Shown: positions 1 through 6,902, counted from the stretch's first letter. The stretch is DNA of 17,111 nt from an uncultured bacterium (GCA_905214305.1 CAJMLK010000060.1:1-17111), one strand, 5' to 3'. Notes: a model not told the origin generated them from the sequence alone. Program-made: numbers and translations.

Positions 1-167
1 CCTCCCCCACACCCCCGCCCCCCCAAAACCTTTATTCCTGCTTCAATCTGACACAAAATACTCCTGCCGAAACAAAGCACAGCAGCAACGTCTTCCGGGC
101 ACAGCGCCATCGCAGGCCCCCCGCTCGGGAGGCTGTTTTCAGGCACATACTTTTGCCCGGAACAGAA

Positions 168-232
168 AAGGCGGTTTTTTCCTGAAAGCAGGGTGCGCAT
201 ATGGCGTTCTGCTTTCAGGAAAAAACCGCCTT
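168..232 (-). terminator. Long perfect hairpin, probable terminator of the sugar cluster
   Basis: Bases 168-191 and 209-232 are exact reverse complements (24 bp) around a 17-base loop. Read on the minus strand, the stem closes with CCGCC and is followed by TTTTCTGTT, which fits a rho-independent terminator downstream of the SpsF-like gene. The plus strand lacks a T-run after the stem, so the minus direction is favoured. The stem is much longer than a usual terminator stem and has an internal run of six A-T pairs. It lies about 140 bp past the stop codon, with a repeat copy in between. Confidence 0.6.
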
Positions 233-265
233 GCTGCGGACTGTGGGGCAAAAGCCTCCGGCACA

Positions 266-333
266 GATCAACTTTGAGGATGTACATTCTCAAAGCTTAA
301 GCCACGCTCGCTTCGATGCCTGACCGCACGGGC
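266..333. repeat. Dispersed intergenic palindromic repeat, copy 1
   Basis: The core is a near-perfect inverted repeat of 12-bp arms (272-283 and 284-295, one G-T type mismatch). It is followed by a tail beginning TTAAGCCACGCTCGCTTCGA. About 85% of positions match by eye over some 65 bases with the copy at 16835-16907. It lies in the 3' flank of the SpsF-like gene. Confidence 0.75.
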
Positions 334-369
334 ACATTGCGCCCGCCCCCCTTGCAACGGGCCGCGGCT

Positions 370-1056
370 CTAGCCGAAAATATCCACAATGGCTCTCGCG
401 TCCATGTCAGGATTGATGGGCCGCAGTGCCAGACGGCGAAAATCGTCGGGCCTGTCCATGTCCAGACGCAGCTCCGGACGGCGCAGCCATGCCTCTTCCG
501 GGTCGAATGTGCCGATGCGGAATGTTGCAGCATTGTCCCATATGTAATTGAGGCAATGCTCACGCTGCGAAGGCTCCACGGCCTTCTGATCCAGACTTTC
601 GAGCAGTTCGCGTGAAAGCACCTCTGCCCCGAGCCCGTCCGGCCAGAGATTGTTGCGCGGAATGTGGTTATAGGCGTAGTCCCACTGACCCTGGCGGTAA
701 AAATCCACCAGCCTGTCCACGGCTCCACCCCAGATAAGGGGATTGTCCGCACATACGCGCACCACAAGCCCGGCGTCAGCCAGTTTGGCCGCCTGGCTGA
801 AGCGCGCCAGCACGTCGTCTTCCGGCCCGGCCATGCAGGGCACGCCCCGACGGCGCAGATGCTCCAGCAGCACCACGTCCAGCGGGGTGTCAGGCACGGC
901 CACCATGATGCCGTCCAGACGGCTCGCCGCGCCCAGACGGCGGGTCACCCAGTCGATAACCGGCAGATCACGCAGGCAGAGCAGAGATTTCAGCGGCAGG
1001 CGGCTGGAACCCAGCCGGGCTTGAACAATGGCGACAACCTTGCCTTTGCTGGTCAT
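370..1056 (-). CDS. SpsF-type cytidylyltransferase (CMP-sugar synthetase family)
   Basis: A 228-residue nucleotidyltransferase of the SpsF / acylneuraminate cytidylyltransferase group, which charges a sugar (usually a sugar acid) with CMP for transfer to a surface glycan. The N-terminal nucleotide-binding signature is intact: QARLGSSRLPLK at residues 12-23, matching the family pattern RxGSxRxPxK. Further family landmarks are EDDVLARF (79-86), VRVCADNPLI (99-108), a PDGL segment near 139-142, REH at 165-167 and a metal-binding-type LDMD at 198-201. The start at 1056 is chosen because GGAGG sits about 8 bases upstream; an in-frame start at 1104 adds a basic stretch not typical of the family. 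It is the last gene of the sugar cluster, 182 bp after the fusion gene. The sugar substrate cannot be read from sequence. Given the neighbours, an amino-ulosonic acid is an inference. Confidence 0.85.
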   Translation of the reverse strand: MTSKGKVVAIVQARLGSSRLPLKSLLCLRDLPVIDWVTRRLGAASRLDGIMVAVPDTPLDVVLLEHLRRRGVPCMAGPEDDVLARFSQAAKLADAGLVVRVCADNPLIWGGAVDRLVDFYRQGQWDYAYNHIPRNNLWPDGLGAEVLSRELLESLDQKAVEPSQREHCLNYIWDNAATFRIGTFDPEEAWLRRPELRLDMDRPDDFRRLALRPINPDMDARAIVDIFG

Positions 1057-1238
1057 GTTTTTCCTCCGCCGCGTCCGGCGATAGTGGGGATTGCTGAACG
1101 GCACGGCACTCCGCGACTGGAGCAGAGCACCCTTGAGACGGCAGGCCGGGAGGCGCGGCTTCTATTTTCATACCCGCCCCCTGCAACAGCCTGAAATAAA
1201 AATTTCAGAGCATGCCGACGTTGAAAAGCGTACATGTG

Positions 1239-2906
1239 CTAAGGCCGCTCGTTGAGCAAACCCAGCATGCGCCGCACCACGCGGTTCTTGTTGACCGTAA
1301 AGTCCATGCTGTCCTGTCGCAGCCAGAAGCGCTCACGGCGCGGATTTTTCAGCATCGCCAGAAAGGTGTTGCGGATTCTGCCGTCGCTGACACGATCCAT
1401 AATGCCCACAAAGGCAAAACCGTGGCGCGGCCGGGCAAAGGTATGGCGCGCCTCACGTTCGTGGGTTGCCAGCACAAGGGCGGGCACGCGCATGTGCGCC
1501 AGCTCGTAAACCGTGCGCCCGGCGGAACAGATGGCGAGGTCCGCGCCTTCCATCATGCGGCTCATGACGTTGGTGGCCCAGGTAAAGGTCACCAGCGGAT
1601 TGTCCAGCTTTTTCAGGTGCGCTTCCATGCCGTCCTTGTGGGCATAGCCCGGCCCGGCGACCAGCCGGACAGCAATTCCGTAGGCACGGCAGATCGGCTC
1701 GATGATGTCCAGCACCCGGCGTGAGCAGTCATGCTGATCTGTGCCGCCAAAAGTGATGAGCACGGTTTTGACCTCAGGCCGAAAGGGATTGCGCGCCGCA
1801 TTGGCAAATTCGTCACGCAGGCAGAAAAAATCCGGCCCGCTGCACAGACGGTCCGTGCTTTCCCCCTCGTACAGGGCATTGACCACAAGACGCGCCAGCG
1901 AAGCCCCCGGCCCTTCATCTTCAAAATTCACGCAGCGCACCCCGGCGGCCACAAGACGTTTCATGTAGGCCGTGGTGGTGTTGAGGATATCATTGACCAC
2001 CAGATCCGGGTTCAGGGCCAGCACGGTGTCTGCCAGGTCTTCCTGCCCCTGGCGGACGATCCGGTAATCCTTGCGGGCGATGCTTTCAACGGCCAGTTCG
2101 CTTTCGCGGGTGCAGACAAAGCTGACCCGATGGCTTGTAATCTCGTGCGCCAGCATGAGCGCCCGAAACACGTGCCCCATGCCGATGGCGGGCCAGCCCG
2201 CCACCACAAAGACCACATGCCGCCGCTCAAGCAGGCGTTCGCATATCCACCAGTCCTGATAGCCCTGTATTTCAATGGCCCTGTCGTTGAGAAAATAGGG
2301 AATGATGCGACCGCGCCCCTGCTGGCGGTCCCGGTCCAGCAGACGCGAAAGACGCAGCATGATCAACGCGCGGCTTTCAACCACAAGGGTTTTTTCGCCC
2401 CTGTGCTCCGTCTCGTCATCCAGCAGGTCTTCAAGCCCCTCGCCATGCATGTTCCAGATACGCTGACGCACGCTTTTCACGGTCACAAGGCTGTCGGCGT
2501 CCGCCTCGCGATACTTCTTCCAGGCGTCTTCCACGTCCACCCAGGTGAGCAACGGGCATGATGCGCGCAAAATAATGCAGTGCTCGTACCGTTCCGCCAG
2601 TTCTTCCAGCAGGACGCGCATTTCACTCACGATATCCAGCGTGGTGAAGTGTATGTCCTTGTTGCGGCGAAATCCCACGCCCGCGCGTTCACAGATGAGG
2701 GATATTTCCTGACTGTCGGTAAGCACCATGATATCGTCGCCGGGCAGCACGCCCCGCGCCGTATTGATGGCCCGCTGCACAAGCGTCACCCCGGCCAGCT
2801 TTTTGACGAGCTGGTCAGGAATAACGGCATTCTTTTTGATGGCCGGTATGACAATGCAGCGTTCTTTCACGATAGTTCCGAAGTGGTCATGCGCGGGAGC
2901 GCACAT
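1239..2906 (-). CDS. Fusion of CMP-sugar-synthetase-like domain and PseG-like GT-B domain
   Basis: A 555-residue two-domain cytoplasmic protein. Residues about 16-225 follow the CMP-NeuAc synthetase (NeuA/PseF) layout: IPAIKKNAVIP near 20-30, LAG at 37-39, LTDSQEI 62-68, RASCPLL 114-120, and a terminal EIQGYQDWW 212-220. Residues about 230-550 resemble PseG, the UDP-sugar hydrolase of pseudaminic acid synthesis. They carry GMGHVFRALMLA (242-253, with the family's catalytic-type His245), TFGGTD (385-390) and SAGRTVYELA (461-470). The usual NeuA signature (Arg-Gly-Gly-Ser-Lys and Lys-Asn) and the DxD near the domain's end are replaced, so the first domain may be inactive. The NQ pair that often follows in PseG is replaced by RE near 484. 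Start 2906 has AAAGG upstream; a GTG at residue 13 is an alternative. PseF-PseG fusions exist in nonulosonate loci, but the exact reaction here is unknown. Confidence 0.8.
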   Translation of the reverse strand: MCAPAHDHFGTIVKERCIVIPAIKKNAVIPDQLVKKLAGVTLVQRAINTARGVLPGDDIMVLTDSQEISLICERAGVGFRRNKDIHFTTLDIVSEMRVLLEELAERYEHCIILRASCPLLTWVDVEDAWKKYREADADSLVTVKSVRQRIWNMHGEGLEDLLDDETEHRGEKTLVVESRALIMLRLSRLLDRDRQQGRGRIIPYFLNDRAIEIQGYQDWWICERLLERRHVVFVVAGWPAIGMGHVFRALMLAHEITSHRVSFVCTRESELAVESIARKDYRIVRQGQEDLADTVLALNPDLVVNDILNTTTAYMKRLVAAGVRCVNFEDEGPGASLARLVVNALYEGESTDRLCSGPDFFCLRDEFANAARNPFRPEVKTVLITFGGTDQHDCSRRVLDIIEPICRAYGIAVRLVAGPGYAHKDGMEAHLKKLDNPLVTFTWATNVMSRMMEGADLAICSAGRTVYELAHMRVPALVLATHEREARHTFARPRHGFAFVGIMDRVSDGRIRNTFLAMLKNPRRERFWLRQDSMDFTVNKNRVVRRMLGLLNERP

Positions 2907-2993
2907 GGCTGTAACCTTTGGCGGGACACGGGCGGCCAGCCGCCATCCTTACCCCGCGCGGGGGCATGCCGCCTCGCAGAGCACAGCGGCGCA

Positions 2994-3029
2994 GGCCGGG
3001 TCAAGTACCCTTGAGTACCATTCCCGGCC
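2994..3029. repeat. Inverted repeat in the spacer before the fusion gene
   Basis: GGCCGGG (2994-3000) is the exact reverse complement of CCCGGCC (3023-3029). The loop contains a smaller TCAAG/CTTGA pairing. It lies between the aminotransferase stop and the fusion-gene start, next to a dispersed repeat copy. It has no T-run, so I do not call it a terminator. Confidence 0.5.
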
Positions 3030-3035
3030 CGCGCC

Positions 3036-3074
3036 GTCAGAGCAATTTCACTTTGAAACGGCTCTATTGCTGAC
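3036..3074. repeat. Dispersed intergenic repeat, copy 2 (half-element)
   Basis: The segment AGAGCAATTTCACTTT with flanking bases recurs almost unchanged at 6739-6754. It also resembles the AGAGCAGATTAACTTT start of the copy at 16835. It can fold by pairing GTCAG/CTGAC and CAAT/ATTG with a two-base bulge, or alternatively AGAGC/GCTCT. It sits in the 193-bp spacer between the aminotransferase and the fusion gene. Confidence 0.6.
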
Positions 3075-3099
3075 GCGACCGGACGGCAAAAACGCCGCC

Positions 3100-4287
3100 T
3101 CAGCGCAGGCTCGCCAGCACCTCGCGGGTGGAAGCCAGCATGTAGTCGAATTCTTCGCCTGTCAGCCAGTGCTGGAAGGGGAAAGAGATCATGGTATCAA
3201 AGAACAGGTCGGCATTGGGGCAGCAGGCTTCGCCCATGCCCAGACGACGGTAGTAATCGTACCTGTCCAGCGGAATATACTGCACCACGCATTTGACACC
3301 CTTTTCATTGAACATGGCGCGCATGAAGCGGTCTCGCGCCTCTACGCCCGTGGTCATGCGGGCCGCAAGCAGATGGTAGTTGTGGCGGGAGCTGTCGACC
3401 CGGTGGAACTCCAGTTCGGGAAAGTCCGCCAGAGCATCAATGAAATCCAGAGCGCGCCTGCGCTTCTGCTCGTTGATCTCGTCAATGCGTTCCAGCAGCT
3501 TGGCCCCCAGGGCGCATTCCACTTCGCCCAGACAGTAGTTGTTGGGCGGGACCATGCGGCCGTCGATAATGGGCATGTCCACATTGCCCATGGCGGGCTT
3601 CCAGTAGTCGGGGCGCTCGAAATCAAAGGCGCAATGCCCGTTGTGCCGCAGGGTGGGAACCATCGCCGCCAGCCTGGGGTCGCGCACGTACAGCATGCCG
3701 CCTTCGCCAAGGGTGGTCAGGTTTTTATGCGAATGGAACGAAAACACCCCCATATCCCCGAAGGCTCCGGCCTTGATGCCGTCCACGTCGGCCCCGATGG
3801 CCTGTGCAGCATCCTCGATGAGGATAAGGCCGCGTTCCTTGCACAGGGCGGCAATGGCGGGCATGTCGGCCACATAGCCATAAAGGTGCACGACCACCAC
3901 GGCCCTGCTGCGCGGCGTAAGCACTTTTTCAATGCTTTCGGCGGTAACCACGCGGCTGTGCAGGTCCACATCGGCCCAGACGAGTCTGGCGCCCTTCTTG
4001 ATGTAGGGGTAGGCCGAGGCCGTGAAGGTGTGTGAGGGAATAACCACCTCATCGCCTTCGTTGAACAGGCAGAGCTGAGCTGAAAGCTCCAGGGCGGAGC
4101 AGCCGTTCATGGTGGTAAAGCAGGTTCCCTGCGGCACACCCTGATACTCCGCGAACTTGCTTTCAAAATGGCGCATGTGATGCCCCTGGGTAAGGGGATC
4201 GGCATTGCGCATGGCCTCTACAACCACGGCTATTTCTTCTTCGGTGTACCGGATGGCACGTCCGCTGAAATTGACCTTGATATCCAT
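3100..4287 (-). CDS. DegT/DnrJ/EryC1/StrS family PLP-dependent sugar aminotransferase
   Basis: A 395-residue fold-type I aminotransferase that would transfer an amino group (usually from glutamate) to a keto- or aldehydo-sugar. Seen: GHHMRHFE (35-42), the substrate/phosphate-side GCSALEL (62-68), IPSHTFTASA (83-92), HLYGYVADM (134-142), IEDAAQAIGA (157-166, Asp159 as the PLP-ring aspartate) and SFHSHKNLTTLGEGGM (183-198, with Lys188 the expected Schiff-base lysine). Length is normal for the family. Start 4287 (MDIKVNF) is chosen because GAGGAG lies 6 bases upstream; a start 12 bases earlier would overlap this site. It follows the KdnB-like gene after a 420-bp spacer. The gene pair suggests it could act as the KdnA-type aminotransferase of an 8-amino-Kdo pathway. 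It looks more like the perosamine-synthase branch by eye, so substrate assignment is inference. Confidence 0.9.
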   Translation of the reverse strand: MDIKVNFSGRAIRYTEEEIAVVVEAMRNADPLTQGHHMRHFESKFAEYQGVPQGTCFTTMNGCSALELSAQLCLFNEGDEVVIPSHTFTASAYPYIKKGARLVWADVDLHSRVVTAESIEKVLTPRSRAVVVVHLYGYVADMPAIAALCKERGLILIEDAAQAIGADVDGIKAGAFGDMGVFSFHSHKNLTTLGEGGMLYVRDPRLAAMVPTLRHNGHCAFDFERPDYWKPAMGNVDMPIIDGRMVPPNNYCLGEVECALGAKLLERIDEINEQKRRRALDFIDALADFPELEFHRVDSSRHNYHLLAARMTTGVEARDRFMRAMFNEKGVKCVVQYIPLDRYDYYRRLGMGEACCPNADLFFDTMISFPFQHWLTGEEFDYMLASTREVLASLR

Positions 4288-4707
4288 GAGACTCCTCATA
4301 AAGCAGTTTGCGCTTGAAGTTGCCGCGCTACGCGGGCAAGGCCCGCACGCGCCAATCTTGCGAACGATGCTGCGCCGCGCTTCGCATGTCAGCTACCGGC
4401 AGATTCCGGGCAGTGCCCGGAGCGGAAAAGCTGACGACGCAGTGCGGCGGCATGCCCGTGAAACAGGGACTCCACAGACAGACGCTCTGCCGGCAGCCGC
4501 ATATCCCGGCCGTTTTACGGCAGAGGCCCCGAAAGAGCCTGACGGCGGCGGAGCCTCCGCCCACGCCGCCGACAGACTGTATGATCTTGAAGCAATGTAC
4601 GTTGGAGCATTCACACTTTTTCAAAGCTGATCTGCTCAGGAGCATTTGCCCTTGAGAATAGGCCTCTCAGGGCTTACGCCATGCTCGTTCCGGCGCTGTG
4701 CCGCCTG
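4288..4707. other. 420-bp spacer within the sugar cluster
   Basis: No supported gene; overlapping reading frames on both strands look like composition artefacts, with no ribosome site or recognisable motif. It holds a GC hairpin at 4332-4346 (GCGGGC/GCCCGC, loop AAG) and a diverged copy of the dispersed repeat at 4638-4697, immediately after the KdnB-like stop codon. I see no convincing promoter, although such a long gap makes separate transcription of the aminotransferase possible. Confidence 0.6.
4638..4697. repeat. Dispersed intergenic palindromic repeat, copy 3 (diverged)
   Basis: A CCTTGAGAATA...CTCTCAGGG palindrome is followed by CTTACGCCATGCTCGTTCCG. The order and spacing match copies 1 and 7, with about 70% identity to copy 1 by eye. 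It begins with GGAGCATTT, a motif also found at both ends of the composite element at 6721-6863. Confidence 0.55.
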
Positions 4708-5787
4708 CTACATGCTCTTGAAGCGCCCGATGACGTTTTCTCTGGTGAGGATTTTTTTGAAATCCGGGCCGAGGCGGTTGGACAGCGGCTTTTCATGCAC
4801 GATGCTGGCCCCGTAGAGAGCGTCGTACTGCGCATCGGTAAGGCCCTGACAGATGCCCCTGGGCAGATCAATGCCCTGACGCTCCATCATGAGCATGAAT
4901 TCCTTGTACTGCTCGGGATAGATGTCTTCCTGAACAGACAGCGAATAGCAGTTGGCGATGCCGTGGCGCATATGCAGAACCATGCTCAGCCCGGCAGAAA
5001 TGGGATGCACCACGCCCACAAACCCGGCGGCCATGCCGCCCAGATAGGAGGCGATCATCATCTTTTCGCGGTTTTCTTCGCTCATCATATCCTGCGAAAG
5101 AAAAATCTGCTTGCAGAGATCAATGGCCTTTTCAGCCAGAGAATCCACAACCACGTTGCGGTAGGAGCCGGTGATGCTCTCAAAGCAGTGCATGTAGGTG
5201 TCGATGCCGGTATAAAAATACTGATTGCGGGGCACGCTGGCCGTGAGGTCGGGATCCATCAGCACCTGGTCGAACATGGTAAAGTCGCTGTTCATGCCCA
5301 GCTTGATGTTTTTCGCCTCATTGCAGATGATGCCCGTGCGCGAGGTTTCAGACCCGGTTCCCGACAGGGTGGGAATGGCGATCTTGTAGGGCGCGGGATT
5401 TTTTACAAGGTCCCAGCCCTGATAGTCTTCAGCCTTGCCGGGATTGGTGAGCAGGTTGCCCACGCACTTGCAGGTATCAAGCACACAGCCGCCGCCAAGG
5501 GCCACCAGAGCGCAGGGTTCTGCACCTTTCAGAAAAGTCTTCACCTGGGCGGTATAGCCGTCCACGCTGTCAGTGGTGGGTTCGCCGGTGGTGTCGATAT
5601 GGAGCACCATGTCGCCGCTTTCCACGGGCAGCTTTTCCACCAGATCCTTGCCCTGAAAGAAATGATCCAGAAAAAAGACCGCAGGACCGGACACAGCCTT
5701 GCGACGCGGCGCCATAAGGTCGCCGAGCTGGCTCAGGCTGCCCTGACCGATCATATAATAACCGACATTTTTTGCATTACGGTACAT
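4708..5787 (-). CDS. kdnB: KdnB-like metal-dependent alcohol dehydrogenase (probable Kdo 8-oxidase)
   Basis: A 359-residue group III (iron-type) alcohol dehydrogenase. The nucleotide-binding GGG is at 98-100, IPTLSGTGSETSR is at 138-150, and the four expected metal ligands are all present: Asp196 and His200 (GIDTYMH), His261 (VHPISAG) and His275 (MRHGIAN). The middle third (YQGWDLVK to AEKAIDLC) reads very like the Shewanella KdnB family as I remember it. KdnB oxidises C8 of Kdo so that an aminotransferase can make 8-amino-Kdo for lipopolysaccharide. The next gene downstream is an aminotransferase, which fits. Start 5787 is preferred over a GTG 12 bases upstream because GAGGG precedes it. A generic iron alcohol dehydrogenase with another sugar or aldehyde substrate remains the main alternative. 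Confidence 0.72.
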   Translation of the reverse strand: MYRNAKNVGYYMIGQGSLSQLGDLMAPRRKAVSGPAVFFLDHFFQGKDLVEKLPVESGDMVLHIDTTGEPTTDSVDGYTAQVKTFLKGAEPCALVALGGGCVLDTCKCVGNLLTNPGKAEDYQGWDLVKNPAPYKIAIPTLSGTGSETSRTGIICNEAKNIKLGMNSDFTMFDQVLMDPDLTASVPRNQYFYTGIDTYMHCFESITGSYRNVVVDSLAEKAIDLCKQIFLSQDMMSEENREKMMIASYLGGMAAGFVGVVHPISAGLSMVLHMRHGIANCYSLSVQEDIYPEQYKEFMLMMERQGIDLPRGICQGLTDAQYDALYGASIVHEKPLSNRLGPDFKKILTRENVIGRFKSM

Positions 5788-5820
5788 AGTTGCCCTCACA
5801 GTATGGCATAAGATTTCCGG

Positions 5821-5849
5821 GCCATACGCTATAGCCGCTGGTCTGGCAA
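5821..5849 (-). promoter_or_regulatory. Possible promoter of the kdnB-like gene
   Basis: On the minus strand TTGCCA (5844-5849, five of six to the -35 consensus) is followed after 17 bases by TATGGC (5821-5826, three of six to the -10 consensus). It is about 30 bases upstream of the start codon. The weak -10 makes this tentative. Confidence 0.3.
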
Positions 5850-5901
5850 GCGATGCCGCAAAGCGGCGCGCGGCGCGGACCGGCGGATGTTACAACACAG
5901 G

Positions 5902-6645
5902 TCAGTCTCTCTTGTCCGGCACGGCCCGCTGCCCCGGCTGCATGGCGGCCGGGTTCTTTCCGCCCCCCTGTTTTCCGGCAGGGGCAGAAGCCAGTCTGGC
6001 CCAGGCCGCGGCGGGGCTGTCGGCCATGCTTGCTGGAGCGGGCACGGCATCAGCAACGCCGGGGGAAGCGCCGCCGGAAGCATCACCTGATGTGCGGGAA
6101 CCGCTGGAGGAAGCGGCACGCGGCATCTGCTGCCCCTGTTCGCTGCCCCGGCCCTGATTTTGTCTCTGGGGCTGGCCCTGAGCCGCCCCCTGCGACTGGC
6201 CCCGAGCGGGCGCGCCGGTTTCCAGCGGGTCTGCCCCAAAACGGTTGGGGCCGACGGTTCCACGCCTGGCATAGGTAATGAGGAGCCACAGGCCGCTCAA
6301 CCCTGCCAGCATGATGCACATATACGCGGATGTGCCGAAGTCAAGATGCACCGCTGCGCCGCCGAGCAAAGCCAGACTCACGGGAACCACCTGAATCCAG
6401 CCGGAAAGATTGACATCATGCAGACGCCGGGCGGTTACGGCAAAATGTGGCAGCAGCAGCACCGCCGTGACCACACGGCCAGCCATTATCCCTTCCTGCG
6501 GGGCGGCGTTGGTAAGCATGCCCAGACCAATATTGACGATGCCCCCGAAGAGCACATACCACCAGAATTCCGCCCGCTGGGCACGGCCCCTGAAATCGCA
6601 GTACTTTTGCAACAGGCAGATTTTCACTGCGGTTTTGAAATCCAT
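5902..6645 (-). CDS. DUF805 family inner-membrane protein with long disordered tail
   Basis: A 247-residue protein. Residues 1-140 form a DUF805 domain: DFRGRAQRAEFWWY (17-30), four likely membrane helices (about 30-46, 55-72, 84-100, 106-125), TARRLHDVNLSGW (71-83) and the closing GPNRFGADP (132-140). Residues from about 141 to 247 are a Gly/Gln/Ala/Pro/Ser-rich, probably disordered tail. Most DUF805 proteins stop shortly after the domain, so this tail roughly doubles the length. Function is unknown for the family. The start at 6645 has AAGGAG six bases upstream; a start 15 bases earlier is less well placed. It lies 114 bp upstream of the kdnB-like gene on the same strand. I see no evidence that it belongs to the sugar pathway. 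Confidence 0.85.
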   Translation of the reverse strand: MDFKTAVKICLLQKYCDFRGRAQRAEFWWYVLFGGIVNIGLGMLTNAAPQEGIMAGRVVTAVLLLPHFAVTARRLHDVNLSGWIQVVPVSLALLGGAAVHLDFGTSAYMCIMLAGLSGLWLLITYARRGTVGPNRFGADPLETGAPARGQSQGAAQGQPQRQNQGRGSEQGQQMPRAASSSGSRTSGDASGGASPGVADAVPAPASMADSPAAAWARLASAPAGKQGGGKNPAAMQPGQRAVPDKRD

Positions 6646-6683
6646 GCGTGCTCCTTGCAAGCCGAATGGTGGATATCAAGGCC

Positions 6684-6705
6684 CCTGCTCCCCGAAGGGA
6701 GCAGG
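6684..6705 (-). other. Stable hairpin with UUCG tetraloop in the DUF805 leader
   Basis: CCTGCTCCC and GGGAGCAGG form a 9-bp perfect stem. On the minus strand the loop is TTCG. The T-run lies on the 5' side of the stem on that strand, so it is not a standard terminator. It could be a 5' leader structure or a processing/stability element for the DUF805 transcript. Confidence 0.5.
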
Positions 6706-6720
6706 AAAAAACATCAGTCC

Positions 6721-6863
6721 CTGAGCATTTCAAGTGCCAGAGCAATTTCACTTTTAAACTGCCCTGAAGGATGCGCAATCTGTTTGCGCTGTTACGCGCC
6801 GAAGCAGACGTTTTGGAAGCACGGAAAATGGATACTCTCAATGCGAAAATGCTCTGAATGCTC
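6721..6863. repeat. Dispersed repeat, copy 4: composite element with inverted ends
   Basis: The left end reads GAGCATTTCAAG and the right end, read inward on the other strand, gives GAGCATTCAG. A second inward GAGCATTTTCGCATTGAGAG comes from about 6852 leftwards. Inside the left part, AGAGCAATTTCACTTTTAAA matches copy 2. The element is about 140 bp with no coding capacity, so it looks like two facing copies of the repeat or a small non-autonomous element. Confidence 0.5.
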
Positions 6864-6902
6864 ACCAGCGGCAGGCCAAGGCCTGCCCGTGCGCATCCTG
6901 TG

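Larger units (their letters stand above)
1..369. other. Non-coding left edge with repeat and terminator
   Basis: No convincing gene is seen here. The first 24 bases are a C-rich low-complexity run. A long perfect hairpin lies at 168-232 and a copy of the dispersed intergenic repeat at 266-333. The stretch follows the end of the SpsF-like gene on the minus strand. What lies beyond the left edge is unknown. Confidence 0.7.

Noticed and set aside
1191..1208. Terminator between the fusion gene and the SpsF-like gene (CTGAAAT/ATTTCAG hairpin)
   Set aside because: The 7-bp stem is A/T-rich and has no T-run after it. It is too weak to call.
1731..2561. Long plus-strand open frame opposite the fusion gene (also similar ones at 2728-4035, 4681-5811, 8079-9059 and 14229-15329)
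   Set aside because: Each lies antisense to a gene with clear family motifs, has His/Gly/Ala-rich artefact composition and no recognised domain. They are expected in GC-rich DNA.
2952..2963. CCCCGCGCGGGG palindrome as an operator site
   Set aside because: A 12-base GC palindrome is common by chance at this composition, and no regulator or second site supports it.
4205..4655. Open frames in the 420-bp spacer after the kdnB-like gene
   Set aside because: No ribosome site, no motif, and overlap with the aminotransferase start or with a repeat copy.
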